A DNA stretch of 64,000 nt from contig RMBW01000006.1 of NCBI GenBank assembly GCA_004009845.1, positions 434,001-498,000 of the forward strand, written 5' to 3'. Within the stretch, counting starts at the first letter, position 1; each line of letters starts with the position of its first letter. The notes beneath the pieces are model-generated. The model was not told where the DNA came from, did not search any database, and saw only the letters and a list, made by a program, of their open reading frames with translations. Source of the stretch: Davidsoniella eucalypti. Lineage: Eukaryota; Ascomycota; Sordariomycetes; Microascales; Ceratocystidaceae. Of the stretch, positions 12,101 to 25,618 are shown one piece after another. Position numbers and translations under genes: made by a program.

Positions 12101-14980
12101 GCACACCCAAGTCGTAGTCTGAGTCCTAGAGTCGCAGTAGCAACTACGGCTATCACCCTGATATGACGATGCTGACTAGGAAACATGGCCAGCTTGGGCT
12201 ACTAGCATCATCACACAACTTGGCGTAGTTGTGGCGGAAATATGTAGCCGAGGAGACTATCAAACTGACAAGGAAGAGGAAGATCAGAGTAGAGAAGAAG
12301 ACGAGGAAGAATAGAAGCCTTCTCTACAGATAAAGCGTACGAAACAACACAAACGAGGTCGGAAATCAAAAGAATCCTTCTTCGTCAGATAATGGCGATA
12401 GCCAGCCCGGCAGGGTACTTGCTCCAAAACATTGGACTACAATAGCATCGCACTTGCCAACCCAATTTTTCGTTCTTCCCCATTTGTTTAATTGACAGCT
12501 CTGCGGCCCCGCTTGTTCTTTAGGGTTACGTTTAACGGCCCTTGTTCTTTGATTTCTTGGACGAGTACTCGGTACGGGAAACAGCATGTGAAAACTGCTG
12601 CTCAGGCCAAGTACTTGGTACAGAAAACGGCCGAATCAAGCCTGATCCTTCTGCGTGCAGTAAGGCTTTTAAACTAAAAGAAGCTCGAGTCTGGGCTAGA
12701 AACTGTAGAACAACAAAACTTGTTCGAACAGCCGCTAGAATGATGCTTAGGTTGTTGTGCTACAAAGGCTAGAAACGTCTTGCTGAATGACAGGAGGCCA
12801 TAGAGCCAAGACTCTTACAAGCTTTAGCCCGTTGACCAAGAATTGGAGTGGCAAATATAGCCGAATGCTATCATTGCTTGGTCAGATAGCCACTATACAA
12901 CGATGGACGAACAAACGAAGTAATCGACGGAGGCATGATTCCAGAGCGGTCTTTTCATAAATACAGTAAGGATGGAGCTCCTGTTGCGGGCTACAAGACC
13001 CAGCTGGTCTATGGATTCAATAGTGTGGACAAAGTACGCAGCCTGAATGCAGAGTACTTTATCAGCAGCCCCGTCAAAGCTCTCATCGAAATACATATCA
13101 ATTTCCATGATTTGTATTAGTCTACACACTAGTAGATCTAAATGTAAATAGCCTGAATCGTTCTCTTCCGATAGATGGAGTAGATAGTGATGATGCATCT
13201 ACAGCGTCTCGATCTAAAGCTGCCGTATATGAATCGATCCCCGTATGCATACAATGTAATCTTACCCACACAGCATACATTTCCGTGCCCTGGCTGACTA
13301 CAAAAATCTCGTATTCGAGATGTAAGCCTACATATGTATTGCATGCACGCCATGCCACAGTTCCGAACTTAACTCTATAGATGGGTAAGCAACTTCTAGT
13401 TTACGAAATAAATAAGAAGAAAACGCACAGAAACACCCCCATCTTAGTCTTCTTCCTCCTCACGACTCTCCAGCTGTCTGTATAGCTACACATGGTCCTC
13501 GTTGACTAATCCATGAGACGATATATAAGTACAGCTAATATATGTAACTAATACATATACTAGTATAGTAGAGCTGCTTTCTTTGTCTTGGCTTACGGCC
13601 TGGCCTGCATGGATAAAATCGGCCTGCATCCTTCCTAGCAAGAAATAGTCACATCAAACGAAACAAGTCAGTCTATTCTGCCCGAAGCGAGCTTCCCATC
13701 ACTTTTTTCTTTGATACAAGATTTTTTAAAAATCTCTCTTATCCGATTTTTATTTCTTTTTCCTGTTCTGTCCGCAGTTGCTGTATTCAGCCTTTTACCG
13801 TGGCCTTCTATCCGTGTTTGTGCTCCTTTCCTCTTCTTTTGCTCTTTCATTTTCTTTTTTTCTGCGTGCTTTGTTCTTGCTCGCTTCGTAGTTGCCATCG
13901 TTGCTGTACATGTAATAGTCGGAAACTACTGCAATTACGCTTTCCCTTGCCTGAAGAGGCGTTTGTAACGGTCGCCGCAGTAGCCAGGGCAGTAGTTTCC
14001 CTTGCAAGCAGTAGGCTGAAATTGGGAGATAACAAGAGTAGTTGCTCGAGGAACTTTCTGTTGTGTTTACGAGCTTCTTGGATTTCACAACCGAGCAGAC
14101 TGTGAAATTCCATCTTTGATATTCAGATCCAGGCCCGTATAGTCGAGTTCTTTTACTGCCCTGCTCCTCGCCCAGCGAATCAGACATCTCCTGCGCCGCA
14201 TTATTACATCATTAGAAGCCCAGCTACCGCTGTATCTCTTTTACGAGCCAGCCTATCTAGTTTCTTTGTTGTGGACTGTCATGTCACTCTGGCCATTTCT
14301 GTGTCCTCAACTAGCCTAGTCTTTTCTCTGCTCTAGGAGACTTTGGATTCCTCTTTGCCCTGCAGATACTATCAAAAGCTGTCAGAAGTCGTTGTCACGC
14401 CAAATTGTCATTCGGACAGAGCCTTGCGTCGCTGTAGCATCAGATCAGATCAGCCATCTTTTTTCTCTCCTTTTCTCTCCGTATCGTTCTTTCAGACGCT
14501 ATCTATACTCTCTTATCTTGTGCTCAAAGTATTTCCGCTCAATGTTGTCGTTTCTACTGACAGAACGTGAGCCAACGCCTTTTGTCATCTCTTATCTGGC
14601 TTAATACAACAGCTGAGCCAAGGCCGGCTTCGCTTTCTCTTCTTTCTTTCCCCCCATCTGTCTTTCGCTTCATATTCTTTTCTATTTCCTCTTCTTTCAT
14701 GGCTCTAGCCTTTTCCTTTCTTCTTTTTGTGCTCGAATCATAGCGACACAGCCCCCAATCGTGCCTAACACCTTCTCACTCAAAAACCGGCCTCTTTGAC
14801 GGGTCAGGAACGGGAGAGGTCGCCACACAAAGGCTATGAATGACTCTTGTACATATTACTAAGAGTCTGGATATCTTGTATTCTATTATTCCCTGGGGCT
14901 CGAATCGCCGGCTGTCAGGTCATTCATTGTCAAGCCTTGGCTGGAAGTAGTACATATCTGCAATCGTCATACCAGATATC
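9137..14980. other. 5.8-kb region without a supported gene
   Basis: This region separates the divergent starts of the wall glycoprotein (-) and the kelch protein (+). It has many CT-rich tracts on the plus strand (for example 13.7-13.9, 14.4-14.7 kb), as in fungal promoters and 5' UTRs, and only short open frames with no recognisable domain. No tRNA, transposase or splice-consistent coding series was seen. It most likely holds long upstream regulatory regions, possibly with non-coding transcripts; that part is inference. Confidence 0.5.
9531..9560. repeat. Three tandem 10-bp units
   Basis: ATCAGCTCAG is followed directly by two copies of ATCAGCCCAG. The array lies about 400 bp upstream of the wall glycoprotein start, so it could be a clustered regulator site, but nothing else supports that. 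Confidence 0.8.
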
Positions 14981-17722
14981 ATGCATCGTTTGAGTGCATT
15001 GATACCCTCTTTTGCTGCCCTCTGTGGCATTGCTGGTGCCCAGTGGGATGGTTGGGTCAGTGGTGAAGTCAGCACTGAGCTTTGCTATTGGATCGACCTT
15101 CGAGGTAATCTCAAGTATAATTGTGTATTCGGCCATATCTAGAAATACTAACAAGTTGCTTCAGGTGTCCAGTTGCGTGATACCATTTGGCTAGATGGCG
15201 GCGTCATGGCATGGTTACCTACTCTCTCAGACGGCTCACTAGGTGACGTCAACCAGACCAGTAAGTACTTCAACTCTTGCAAAAAAAGAAAAGAAAAGAA
15301 AAAAAACCAGTATCAACTAACGAAAGCCTATAGATAATAATGCTGGTGTCATGCCCTCACTCCCGCTTGGGAACAAGATCAACTTCAAAACCGACAACTT
15401 GACTAGCTTGCTTGTTCCAAACTCCAAGGCGATAGGCGGCTCGGGCAGCTCTTCTAACAATGCAAACCCCAATTACATCAGTGGAGCGCTGATTGGAAAT
15501 AGTGCTGAGTTTTGGCTTTACGGTGGCCTTGCCCCTGATACCGATGTTTACACCCTGCCTGATGGCGACTCGGTTTACAAATTTCAACAGTACAAGTACG
15601 GCGCTGCTAATACGGCTGGACTGGGGTGGTATAGCGAGGATACTAGCAACGATACCAACCGATACGTTACGTACGGCGGAGGCGTTACGGTTGAGTCAGA
15701 GTGGAAGGCCTTTTACTTCTCCGGTCTAGATTCCATAGCTGGCCCAATCAATGCTACTGCTGCTTCATTAAACACTACGGACTATACATGGACGAATCAC
15801 GCCGACTACATGATCACTATCACTACGAACGAAGATGATCAACATGTTGAAGAGTGGTCCAACACTACTCTACCTGACAGTGTCAAGGGAAGATCTGTGA
15901 GTGAGTTTGTTTTTGTTCCAGTTGGCTCCAACGGCATTATGTTAGCCATTGGTGGCGTGACATACCCAGAATTCGCTTGGCAAATTGGCCTATCTCCAAA
16001 TTCAACCTTGAGTGTAAGTTACCAACTATGTGTAGGCTTAGTGATACGGCCTTGATCCTCAAGTCTACGATAACTAACAACTTTGTATAGGGAGAAGAGA
16101 GCATCGCCTTCGTTGAGACTATCAATGTCTATGATATCGGAGCTGATACTTGGTACTCTCAAAACACAAGCTGGACTGAGAAGCCGCCTGTTTTGAGCCG
16201 TGGATGTGCTGCTATGGCCGAAGCTGCAGACAAGTCTAGTTTCAACATCTACTACTATGGTGGATACACTGGCGTTGACTCCCATGAAGACTACAGCGAC
16301 GATGTCTGGGTTCTCAGTGTACCTAGCTTCTCGTGGGCGAAAGTTTACAACGGCAACGTCACAAATGGCCGTGTCAGCCACCGATGCTTCCAGCCATACC
16401 CGGGCCAAATGCTTGTCATTGGTGGGTATGTGTCGCCCAACAACGATGCGTCATGTCTGGGCGAAGGGTTGATGCGTATGTTCAATATGTCTAGTCTCGA
16501 TTGGATGGACACATATGACCCTGCTGTGTATCCCAATTACACAGTTCCTGACGCTCTAACAAGTGTCATTGGTGGCAATGCCCAGGGCTCTGCGACTCAG
16601 ACTGCGCCATCGGGCGGCTGGGACAATAGCGACCTTAAGAGCGTGTTTTCTACGGCTTACGATACTTCCAAGATAACTACTTGGTACCCTTATGAGGCAA
16701 GCACTTCTACATCTACTGCTGTCAGTAATGCTGGAGATTATACAAGCACAAGCTCGTCCTCTGGGCTGTCTAAGGGGTCGATTGCTGCCATCTCGGTTTG
16801 TTCTGTGATAGCAGTTGCCTTTATCTTTGGCGTCTTCATATGGTGGCGCCGCAGACAATACTTGAAGCATTGCGAAACTGGAACCGAGACTACTGTCAAG
16901 AACAGCCGCATTATGGCCTGGATCACTGGCATGCCTGAACACGGCAGTGGTGGTGGCGGTGGAAAGTCTGTCGGTGACGCGACTGAAACAACAGAAACTA
17001 CAGCTACACTACATGATCTAATCTCGCCTATTGACGGAAAGTCGCCCGTGGCATTGACACCAAATATCCACCATGAAGCGCTAGGAAACCAGATCTATGA
17101 GATGCCTGACAACACGCCCCGTCCAGAGCTACAGGACACCGGGCTCACACATTCTGAGCTCGTGAATCGCAAATTTGCCAAAGACTCGGACACTTCACGG
17201 GGTCCACTATCCGCGGGGTCTTCTGGTGCATCGGCATTAGGCCGCGCCAGTGTTGCTGTCTCTGCGGAAAGCTCTTCCCTTAGATCGCCTCAAAGTCCGT
17301 CTCTTGTACAATCCCCAACGATTCCAGGAGCCGCCCTTGCAAAAAAGACTGGCAATAGCCGTGTAGTTTCAGATCTTTCTCATATCAGCCACCAAGACGC
17401 ACGCCATCTCCGACATGTGAGCGAAATAACCGTCAGTACGATTGCTGGCGATTGGGGTGAGTCGGGCGCTGCCGCAGGTGGCAATAATCTACTAAACGAA
17501 GCTATCCCCGAGAGCCCATCTTCTAATGCTACCTCTCCCAAGGCGGCAGTGGGGGGCGGGATTGAAAGTCCCTCGGCAGAAAATGTTGGTGTCAAGGCGT
17601 CGTATCCATCGAGCATGAGAAAGAGCGTGTTCCAAGAAAGCAGAGATGACCTCGGCGACCTGGAGATAGAATCCAAAAAGGCGAAGGAAGCAGTCGATGA
17701 GGCGGAAGAGCAGAAGAAGTGA
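14981..17722 (+). CDS. Secreted/membrane kelch-repeat (galactose-oxidase-like beta-propeller) protein
   Basis: Four exons, 14981-15104, 15165-15260, 15334-16013 and 16091-17722, encode 843 residues; all three junctions keep frame. The ATG at 14981 gives a signal peptide, MHRLSALIPSFAALCGIAGA. The ectodomain of about 500 residues shows kelch-type blades: LWLYGG-like FWLYGGLAPDTD, YYGGYTGVDSHEDYSDDVWVL, LVIGGYVSPNND, each with the Gly pair and a downstream Trp. A single transmembrane helix follows at about 530-553 (AAISVCSVIAVAFIFGVFIWW) with a basic stop-transfer RRRQYLK. A Ser-rich cytoplasmic tail of about 290 residues ends in Lys/Glu-rich sequence. This is the common fungal layout of a kelch ectodomain plus one helix. 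Role in wall sensing or polarity is possible but unproven. No galactose oxidase copper ligands could be assigned, so enzymatic activity is not claimed. Confidence 0.85.
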
Positions 17723-20647
17723 GACATGTGATGATATTTCCTTGAGTTGATATTCCTTATATTTAATAATGTGTACTTCTTTATTTCCTATTCTTATCTT
17801 TTGCTTTGGGGTTTTGCATCTAATTCGGCATGAGGCGTATTCCCCAACCGGCAGAAAGGGTTGGGCAAAATACATGTTTCGATGGTGATAGGCTATCGCA
17901 TGATTAGCCTAGAAGGTGTGGTGGTGTTGGGCTATTCTACGTGGATGATATTTGTGATGTGTTATCTCAAAATACGTCTCCATCGGCCCAACATTTCACG
18001 ATCAAGAACATGACCTGATTTCGATGTACATTGGGTGTGGCCTGCTGGAGTACCGAGCCAATCGTTAAAATGGATGTTATCTTAAGGTTGCATTACACTT
18101 CAATATAGACTCAAACAAGATACAAAGAGATGGGGTAAGATGACGTCGAAGCGAGGGGCTCGCAACGCCAATTAGGCATACTTATAAAACCCACACGCAC
18201 GTACGGACCAGATCTATTGCTCTTAAAAACTTACATATTCTGGGTTGAGGACCGGCTTCAACTCCCTTGCTCTATAGAAAGCATCTTAACCGTCCTCCGG
18301 TGACATTTCCTTGTGATCATGACCAAGATACCACCAGTCCATCGTTTATACAGCCCCATTTTCCTTCTTTTTGTTCTGAAAGGGTCGACTCTACACTCCA
18401 TAAAGCCATACAGAACTTCACGAGCCATGCTGAGCCTCATATACACCAAAACATGCCTTGACATGGGAACCTTTTGAGTCTGCGGTACAAGCATGATGGA
18501 TATCCCGTCGCGAACATGTCTGTACCCCCCCCCCCACTCCCCCAGCCTCACGATCGTTCACAACCTCATCCATCCCAAATCGTGAAGATGCCCCGGAAAC
18601 CACGTAGAAAAACAAACTAACAATACCGAAACTTTGACAGAAGCGTTACGCAAGACACCGTGTTTCAAGCTCAAGCAACAATTATCCCGGCCCTCGGGAA
18701 AAGGACTGAAGAAAGTACAATGTCTCACAGCCTGAGAGAGACCGAATCAATCGGATTCTTGGAGACGGGGTTTGCCCTATATGGGCGTCTGCCGTTTTAT
18801 ACACAGAAGACGATATTCCTCGATCCTAACGGCCGGGAAGCATCCGACCGATACAAAATCCGTGCAGTTTTTGGAACTCCAAAACTCATGCTTATGGCTG
18901 AACAGCACTTCATATGGCCACTCCTTAACGAGTATCTTAATAATGACAAATCTCCACTTCTTTGGGGAAATGAAATTATGAAAGGTGGATGGAAAAAAAC
19001 TTTATCGCACCGTTTACAATGGACGATCTGTTAACACTATCCTATCACTCGACTGGTCACAATTCGACAAACGCGCACTTCACGAAGTTATTCGCGATGT
19101 ACACGCACGCGACAGAGCTTAGGTCCATTTCAGGCTTTTCGTGCAGAGAATCCGGAATCAGAGGAAAGGAACAGCGAACAACAAGACAGATAGGGAACAC
19201 ATGACCAAGCAAAACGCGTGGGGGGGCGCGGACTTGTGAGAGGGAACGAAGACCATCATCGCGTGGGAGCGTCATTTGGAGTTTACAGTCTTTCATGTTT
19301 TCTCCTGTATGTATACATATAGTCGAAATGTCAAAGTAATAAAGTGTTGGTCCTCCATCTTCGTTCTAATAAATGCTATCGTGGAGGGACAACAGAAAGG
19401 TCCGATTTGCCCCATCTGTCAACAACCTTCCCTCCTACAACCCTCGGGGGGGTACCTTTGAGTTCGAGTACCTCCCCCTCCGTCCAAAGACGAATCTTTC
19501 CCCTTCGTTGTGGGTTTTAAGAGCGACCAGCACATATTCCCAATGCTGCTGTCCATTCTCCTTTCTTTTTCGACATCTGTCGTCTTTGAAGCACCGTTTT
19601 GTGAGGCCTTGAGCCCGATTTCCCCTCTCGAGGGATGTTCTCACCAGCGACCGACCCCGCACCTTTTCGATCGTTGGTCTCCCGAGTCTATCCACTCACC
19701 TCAGGGAGCCACACTCACACACGGCGGGCAGCCTTTTGAAGGTTCCGGATGCCCGACCCCGCGGCGCGGGAATCTTGTCGCTGTTGCTTCATCCATAGCA
19801 CCCGACTCGATTACGCCAAATTTTTCATTCTTACGGCCACGATCACCAGCCTCTTGGAGGCTCACTGAATAGTGGGGATGGTAGCTCCACTTAGGAGTTG
19901 GTTTTGTGGATCTGTCTTTTGGGGAATAGTTTTGTGGATGCACTGGTTTTTTTTTTTTTTTTTTTCTTGTATTTGTTTTTGCTGCTCATAGTGGAGGTAT
20001 GGACCACTAGTTCTTCGGGGCTAGGGGACGGTGTCGTCCCGCACATACAAAGCTATTGAGCTTGTCGAGCAGAGGACGTTAAATATCTGTCCGGTAGCCA
20101 ACCCGGCGTCGTATGATCTTAGTGATTTAGGTAGACGTTAAATATAATCAAATCAAATCAAGCCCCATCTGTCAATGATACATCACAACACGTGACCGTG
20201 AACCCTATATCTCTGTGTAACTCTATATGCTTAGTCATCCATATTTTCCCAGCTTCGAAGCTATGTTCAAATCAGCCATGAAGCTGAACCTTGACAATCT
20301 TGGCTTTTCCCATCCGTACAACCATTTACTACACATCATCCTCTTTGTTTCTAACCTTTCCGTTCCTCTCGTTGCTTTGTGCCAAGCAAAAGGCAAATAT
20401 ATCGTCATCACTTCGGCTGAATGAAAAAGAAAAAAAAAAGGTGTTCTTTTCTCTACCTTTTTATTCCGCCCTTTTTTTTTATAAGTGCATTAGCTTGCTG
20501 TCAAAAACGAGGCGAACGCGATTCAGCCAACTTTATGGGAAGCTACAATCTTTGAATTTATTTTTCCCTTTCGGCTGAACCCGACGAAGCGAAAACGAAA
20601 TATTCAAAAAGGCAAATCATACAAAAAAAAAAAAAGGCAGCTCAACC
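17723..20647. other. 2.9-kb region without a supported gene
   Basis: This lies between the kelch gene and GPI11, both on the plus strand. It has a C-run at about 18518-18533, a T-run at about 19947-19967 and CT-rich upstream sequence before GPI11. A 12-bp string, GACGTTAAATAT, occurs twice near 20076 and 20133. The short open frames lack any family motif. Confidence 0.5.
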
Positions 20648-21512
20648 ATGTCATCTCGGAATCCACGACCAACCAACAACGCCACGCCCATTCCTCCTCC
20701 ACCACCACCACTTGCTCCCGTTAAGCTCTACGACACCTCGCCTGCCGCTGTCGGCGTTCGCTATGGCCAGCCCGCCGTTCTCGGCGGGCTAGCATGGATA
20801 CTCGGAACGCCGTCGAAGATCATCGCAGAGCCGGTCGAAGGTCTGCAGGAAATGCTAGTGCTTACTACAGTAGCACAAGTGGTTTATTCTCTGGTGTGCG
20901 TGCCGGAGGTCGGCATCAAGTATGCGGACGCTCATGGCGTCGGTTCGGCCAGGGCGGCGGCTAAGAAAAAGAAGAACGACTTGCGCAGAATAGCCTTTGT
21001 ACGTCCTATATTTCCTACAGTGCTCGTAACTATCGTCCGCTCTATAATATTTTACAACTGCTAACCAACTTCTCTTGTGATGTATATAGACTGCCATTCT
21101 CTCACTCATCTTGAGCGCCCTCGTAACACCCTTCGCACACCTCATTCTCGTGCTGTTCGGCGGCCCATTACTCACCCATTTCCACAGCAGTCTTCTCTGC
21201 GCCGCCCACTTCAGCATCCTCTGTATATTCCCGCTCTTTTACGCTCATGGCGTCGAGGCTTCCGCCTGGCTCGCCATCGGCGCTCTCGGTCAGCCCATTG
21301 ACGAACTCTACGGCGCTCTCGCGGGCGGCTTGTTGGGTGCTTGGCTCGGCGCCGTGCCTATTCCTCTAGACTGGGATCGCGAATGGCAAAAGTGGCCCGT
21401 TACCATCGTTGCAGGTATCTATGCCGGTGTTCTAGTCGGTAGGGTTCTGGGCGGCCAAATCTTCTTCGGCAAGCGAGTGGTGGAGTTGGATATGCCTGTA
21501 AAGCAAGATTAA
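20648..21512 (+). CDS. GPI11: GPI-anchor biosynthesis protein GPI11 (PIG-F family)
   Basis: Two exons, 20648-20998 and 21090-21512, encode 257 residues; the intron is GTACGT..ATAG. After a Pro-rich N-terminus there are several membrane segments: about 72-88 (LTTVAQVVYSLVCVPEV), 118-145 (TAILSLILSALVTPFAHLILVLFGG), 150-170 and the last two around 185-250. The signature ALGQPIDELYGALAGGLLGAWLGAVPIPLDWDREWQKWPVT is shown here as key residues PIPLDWDREWQKWP, the best-conserved part of PIG-F/Gpi11. In the ER membrane this protein partners with Gpi13 (PIG-O) or Gpi7 (PIG-G) to add ethanolamine phosphate to the GPI glycan. The length matches fungal orthologues. It is monocistronic, with an AT-rich 3' flank. 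Confidence 0.93.
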
Positions 21513-24500
21513 GTACTGTTTTTATAACTCACGAAAACGCTTTGTTTTATTTGTATATATATAAAAAGCAATTATAAGTGTTCTTAAAATGCGATATGTC
21601 TTGTATATGTGAGCAGCTCTTTTTTTTCTTCTTTTTTGATTCATTAATCTTATGGAGCTATAGAGCTATGAAGCTCTTTGATACTACAAAGCAATTGTTC
21701 TAACACATTCGCACTGTGTCCGGCAAAAATATATATAGTATACAGTGTTTGTACATACAATATACTGTGAGTCTGTCGTTTAACCCTAACCCTATTCAGA
21801 ACAGGTCGATGTCAATTCACCTTTTGAACCTAGTCGACCTTTTTGGTCACTGCATTGCGATCAAAGTCAATTCCTTGAAACTGTTCTGAAATAGTCTAGA
21901 GACACGATGTGTTCTTCACAAGCCTTTTCGCGCAGTGCAGCGAAGATGGGTTTAACTAGAGTGTAGACCTTGGCAGTGGGTTTCGCGTCTTTCTCGTGAT
22001 CGCGCCGAAGCCGATCAAGGGCGTTCCCGCGATATGCCGGCAGGGAAGGAAGGCTCAGGCGCCTTTCCTCTCATTTATAAAAAGATCGATAGGGGAATTC
22101 CCGGTATTATGCACGATATTCATGTCATGTAAAAAAACACAAATCTGTCGTTGTATGAGAGGCATATATGCTTTCTCAGTGTAGACTTCAAAGCATCTTC
22201 ATAGTCTGTCAAAGCGATCAATGGATGTGGAATAGCATGACGTCGACAAGCTTCGTTGATGCACTTAATCAAGCACTTAACTTTTAGCTTGACGTTAAGG
22301 AAAGAAAAGAAAAAAGGAAATCTTTCGTTGTTGCTTTCAGAATTTTCAGTGTGAATAAAACTCAGCTGGGGCACGAATTATAAACAAATCCGATACGCCG
22401 CCAGAATAGCCGTAGAATAAGTTGGTCATCATAAAGACAAACAACGAAAAGAAGTCTGGGGGGGAGAAATACAGTGCAAATTTTCATGAGGATTTGCAGA
22501 AAGGGAATTTATTGCGGTATATACAAGAAAATGGTCCTCAACGCCGCTTTATCGAGGAGATGAAGATAGGAAGCTGCTGTTGATGACCTTCATGATCTCT
22601 TCGATCTCTATGAGGAGATTATGAGCCATGCTTCAATTGCAGACATTCTGTTTGTTAAAATTGAAGAATGTTTATTGAAGAGAAGAATGGAATGAAAAAA
22701 GAACATTACTCCACGTAGTTTTGTGGCTTTTATACTCAAACGGAATACGGCACATCTCCACAAAAATAGGCGTATTTTAGTGCTACTCATTTCAACTAGG
22801 GTTTGACAGAAGATCTAAAAACTCAGTAAAGTGAAGGTCTGAGTAAATTGAAAGAATCATCTTAGACGTTGGTGCTGTCTCTTAGGTTGTCTCGAATTCT
22901 CATTAAAAGTGGCTTCAGGGAGGTTTGTCTAAGTCTAAAAACAAAAAAAAACATTACATTTTTCCTGGGTAGCTGTTTTACACGCTCCCTTTCCTTGATT
23001 AAGTCTACTAACGCCTTTCTGGTAGTCATACTTCTTTCGATAACCCAAGAACAACTATATGGAAATTTGCCTTTCTTACTTTATTATTTTTGTTAATATC
23101 TATTTATCAGCTCTATCTGTAACATTATCCATCACTGAGACTTAGCTTTGTATATGATGTTCGTATAGTATCATATATGAACAGTCCTTCTAATAGTACA
23201 TTGTTCTCATGTAATATCCATCATCTCCGAAGATTAGACGTAATAGAATAACGTACTAATGTGCCCTTTTTGAATAAAACTGCTATTTTTACAGAGTTAG
23301 TAAAGAAAGAGAAGTTTTGACTTCAATCAACATCCCGGCTGATGTCACTTAACTTATAGAGACTCAGAGGGCCACAATCTTATGTGAAGGGCATTTCGTT
23401 GCTGTGCTCCATTAATCATGTATTTATTGCCAGGATCGACCCAACCGTGCTGACAGTTGTTAGTCGTTCGGTCTAGTTATTCGGGAAAAAATATCAACAC
23501 ACTATTCCCCATCGCAACGTGCCGTTGTACTAGCACAAAACGACAGTGGGTAGACATCAAAAATGAAATCAAAACCAAGTCAAATCTATCTACAGCTTAG
23601 CTATCAGCAAGCCTGGCAGTAGCTAGACTAAGGTTACACGAACACTGCCAACCTTTGATCTGTATGTTAGATTTGAGTACAGTTCACCATGGCGTGCCTA
23701 TCTTAAATAGAGTTCGTTCCGAGGTTCACTACCATCCTTATTGCCAGAGGCTAGTGTCTGACTACTTGTATTGGACTTTACTTTGTATCGAGTGGATCAA
23801 GAACATATTGCGATTGGACAGTCAGCGGAGTCAATTTTGGCTATAGCAGCTCATCACCATCTCTCTTTCCATAACAACTTGATCAAAAGGCACAATTTGA
23901 TATCAGAGATAGTTTGGGATGGGGGCTTTATCAATATTAGAGATACTGGTAAATTTGTAGCCAGTTGATTGCTTTAACCTTCTTTTAGAGACTCTCTACC
24001 TCCTGCCCCATACAAGTCTAGATGCCATCTCAAATATCTCTTGAACAAAGCTTCTTAATCCGAGATATTATCATATCTACCTCATTCTGTATTGAGCAGG
24101 TCTTCTTCACAGAGACAACCTGCCCATGTGCGTTGTATTTTGATTCAAGTCAAGAATGGAACTCATAATATACTTACCACGTCTCTCAGGTCTTAGGCCA
24201 AAAGTTCGATCTTAGCCGCAATTAAGTATCCTGGCTTTGGTATTGCCAAGACACCAGTTCTTCAATTAGTGTTGTGTCTCAATGGTTCATCATTATATTC
24301 ATCATTAGCTGGTGTGCCTATGATCTCAACAGTACAAAGGTCTGTTTAGTACTCTATATGCCTATAACTACTTATTCCTTTATCAAAGGAAAGAAGAAGG
24401 AAGATAACCATTAGATCCTCTGTGATCTTCTTGTAACAAAATGGACTTGTATAAGATGGGTAACACCGAGTACACCAACAAGGTTGTGCCAACAGTAACA

Positions 24501-25618
24501 ACTGAACAAGAGGAACAAGCTAGTGATATGAAACCTGAAGTTATAATCAGGAATCTCTATTAGTTAATTGTACCCCAATGAAAAGGCATGGATCGTACTA
24601 CGGAGTTACACCATCACGAACCGAGGATACAAACACTAATAAAGGACACAACTTTCAAGTCTTGCCCACTTTGTAGATAATCAAGCGTAAATAAACGCAA
24701 GACAGGAAAACTGAAGCTTGGGTCTTGGCCAAAAGTTTAAGCCACCTGTGATATTGATCAGTTTACGTTATATATGAACGTGTCAAGATATGAATACAAG
24801 ATATGTAATAAATAATAAGAATGAAAATAAGCAACGATATTTTGACAAGTAAAGAAAATGAGCCGTGGCCACTATTTTTTCGTTTTTCATACCATTACTT
24901 TTTTTTTTTCCTACAACATATGCAAAATTTGTATGTCGTTTCTATCCTACTCTATCTAAAGAATCCTCGGCGTGAGATACAAAAACCTGGATAGGTTATT
25001 AAGCTTTTCAAGGCTTTATACAATCGGTCAACCTACATAGACCACTGCAGGTCGAACATTTCTCCCGTTTTCTATCAAAAGCATTTCTCTTGAAACTTAA
25101 AATAATGAAGGAGATTATGTAGTTTTTTAAGTTTTTTTTCTTTTACAAATAATTCAAGTGATAAAAAAAAAAAAGTAGCTGGTTTGTAGGGGCAAGAAGT
25201 GAAATAATAGGTGTAGACATGACGTAACCAACGCATTAAAACTAAGAAAAAAAATGGATGGGGCAAATAATATGGGGATCAGGAATGGGGTATGAATAGA
25301 AGCAGCCAGAAGAGTTCAAAGGAAACCACAAAATGACGGAAATCTAAACGGCAGAGAAACAAGAACAAAAATAGACTCCAAACCCCGGAATCACTCACTC
25401 TTTCTTTTTTGCCGCGGGGCATAGAAAGGAAAGAAAAGATGTTCAGAAAAACATAAACCTAAAGTCGTTTTCCTAGCACTTGGACAGGAGGAGCCTGGTA
25501 AGATGAAAGAAGAGAGATGAAGAATAAGGACAAAACAGCAACGTCAGAGCTTGATGTCATGTTCTGGACCGGATACAAAACAAAACAAAACAAAAAGTGA
25601 TACAAAAAAGACGAAAGT
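21513..25618. other. 4.1-kb AT-rich region, no intact gene
   Basis: This lies between the ends of GPI11 (+) and the Ras gene (-). It is AT-rich compared with its neighbours and full of stops. Two copies of CCCTAA occur at about 21779-21793, too few to be a telomere. A weak hint of a decayed retroelement is listed separately. No RNA gene was recognised. Confidence 0.5.
23780..24060. pseudogene. Possible decayed Copia-type reverse transcriptase fragment
   Basis: The plus-strand translation around 23825-23945 contains ILAIAAHHHLSFHNNLIK and then GGFINIRDTGKFV. These loosely recall the LAIAAHH..H..D.K and EGFIN..GK..RLKKALYG segments of Copia reverse transcriptase. A nearby minus-strand string also resembles a degraded LYGLRQAPRLWY coding sequence, so the strand is uncertain. 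Stops and shifts interrupt everything. I cannot exclude chance similarity, and a protein search would be needed. Confidence 0.2.

Noticed and set aside
21779..21793. Telomere-like CCCTAA copies
   Set aside because: Only about two units are present in the middle of the window; this is expected by chance and is no evidence of a chromosome end.
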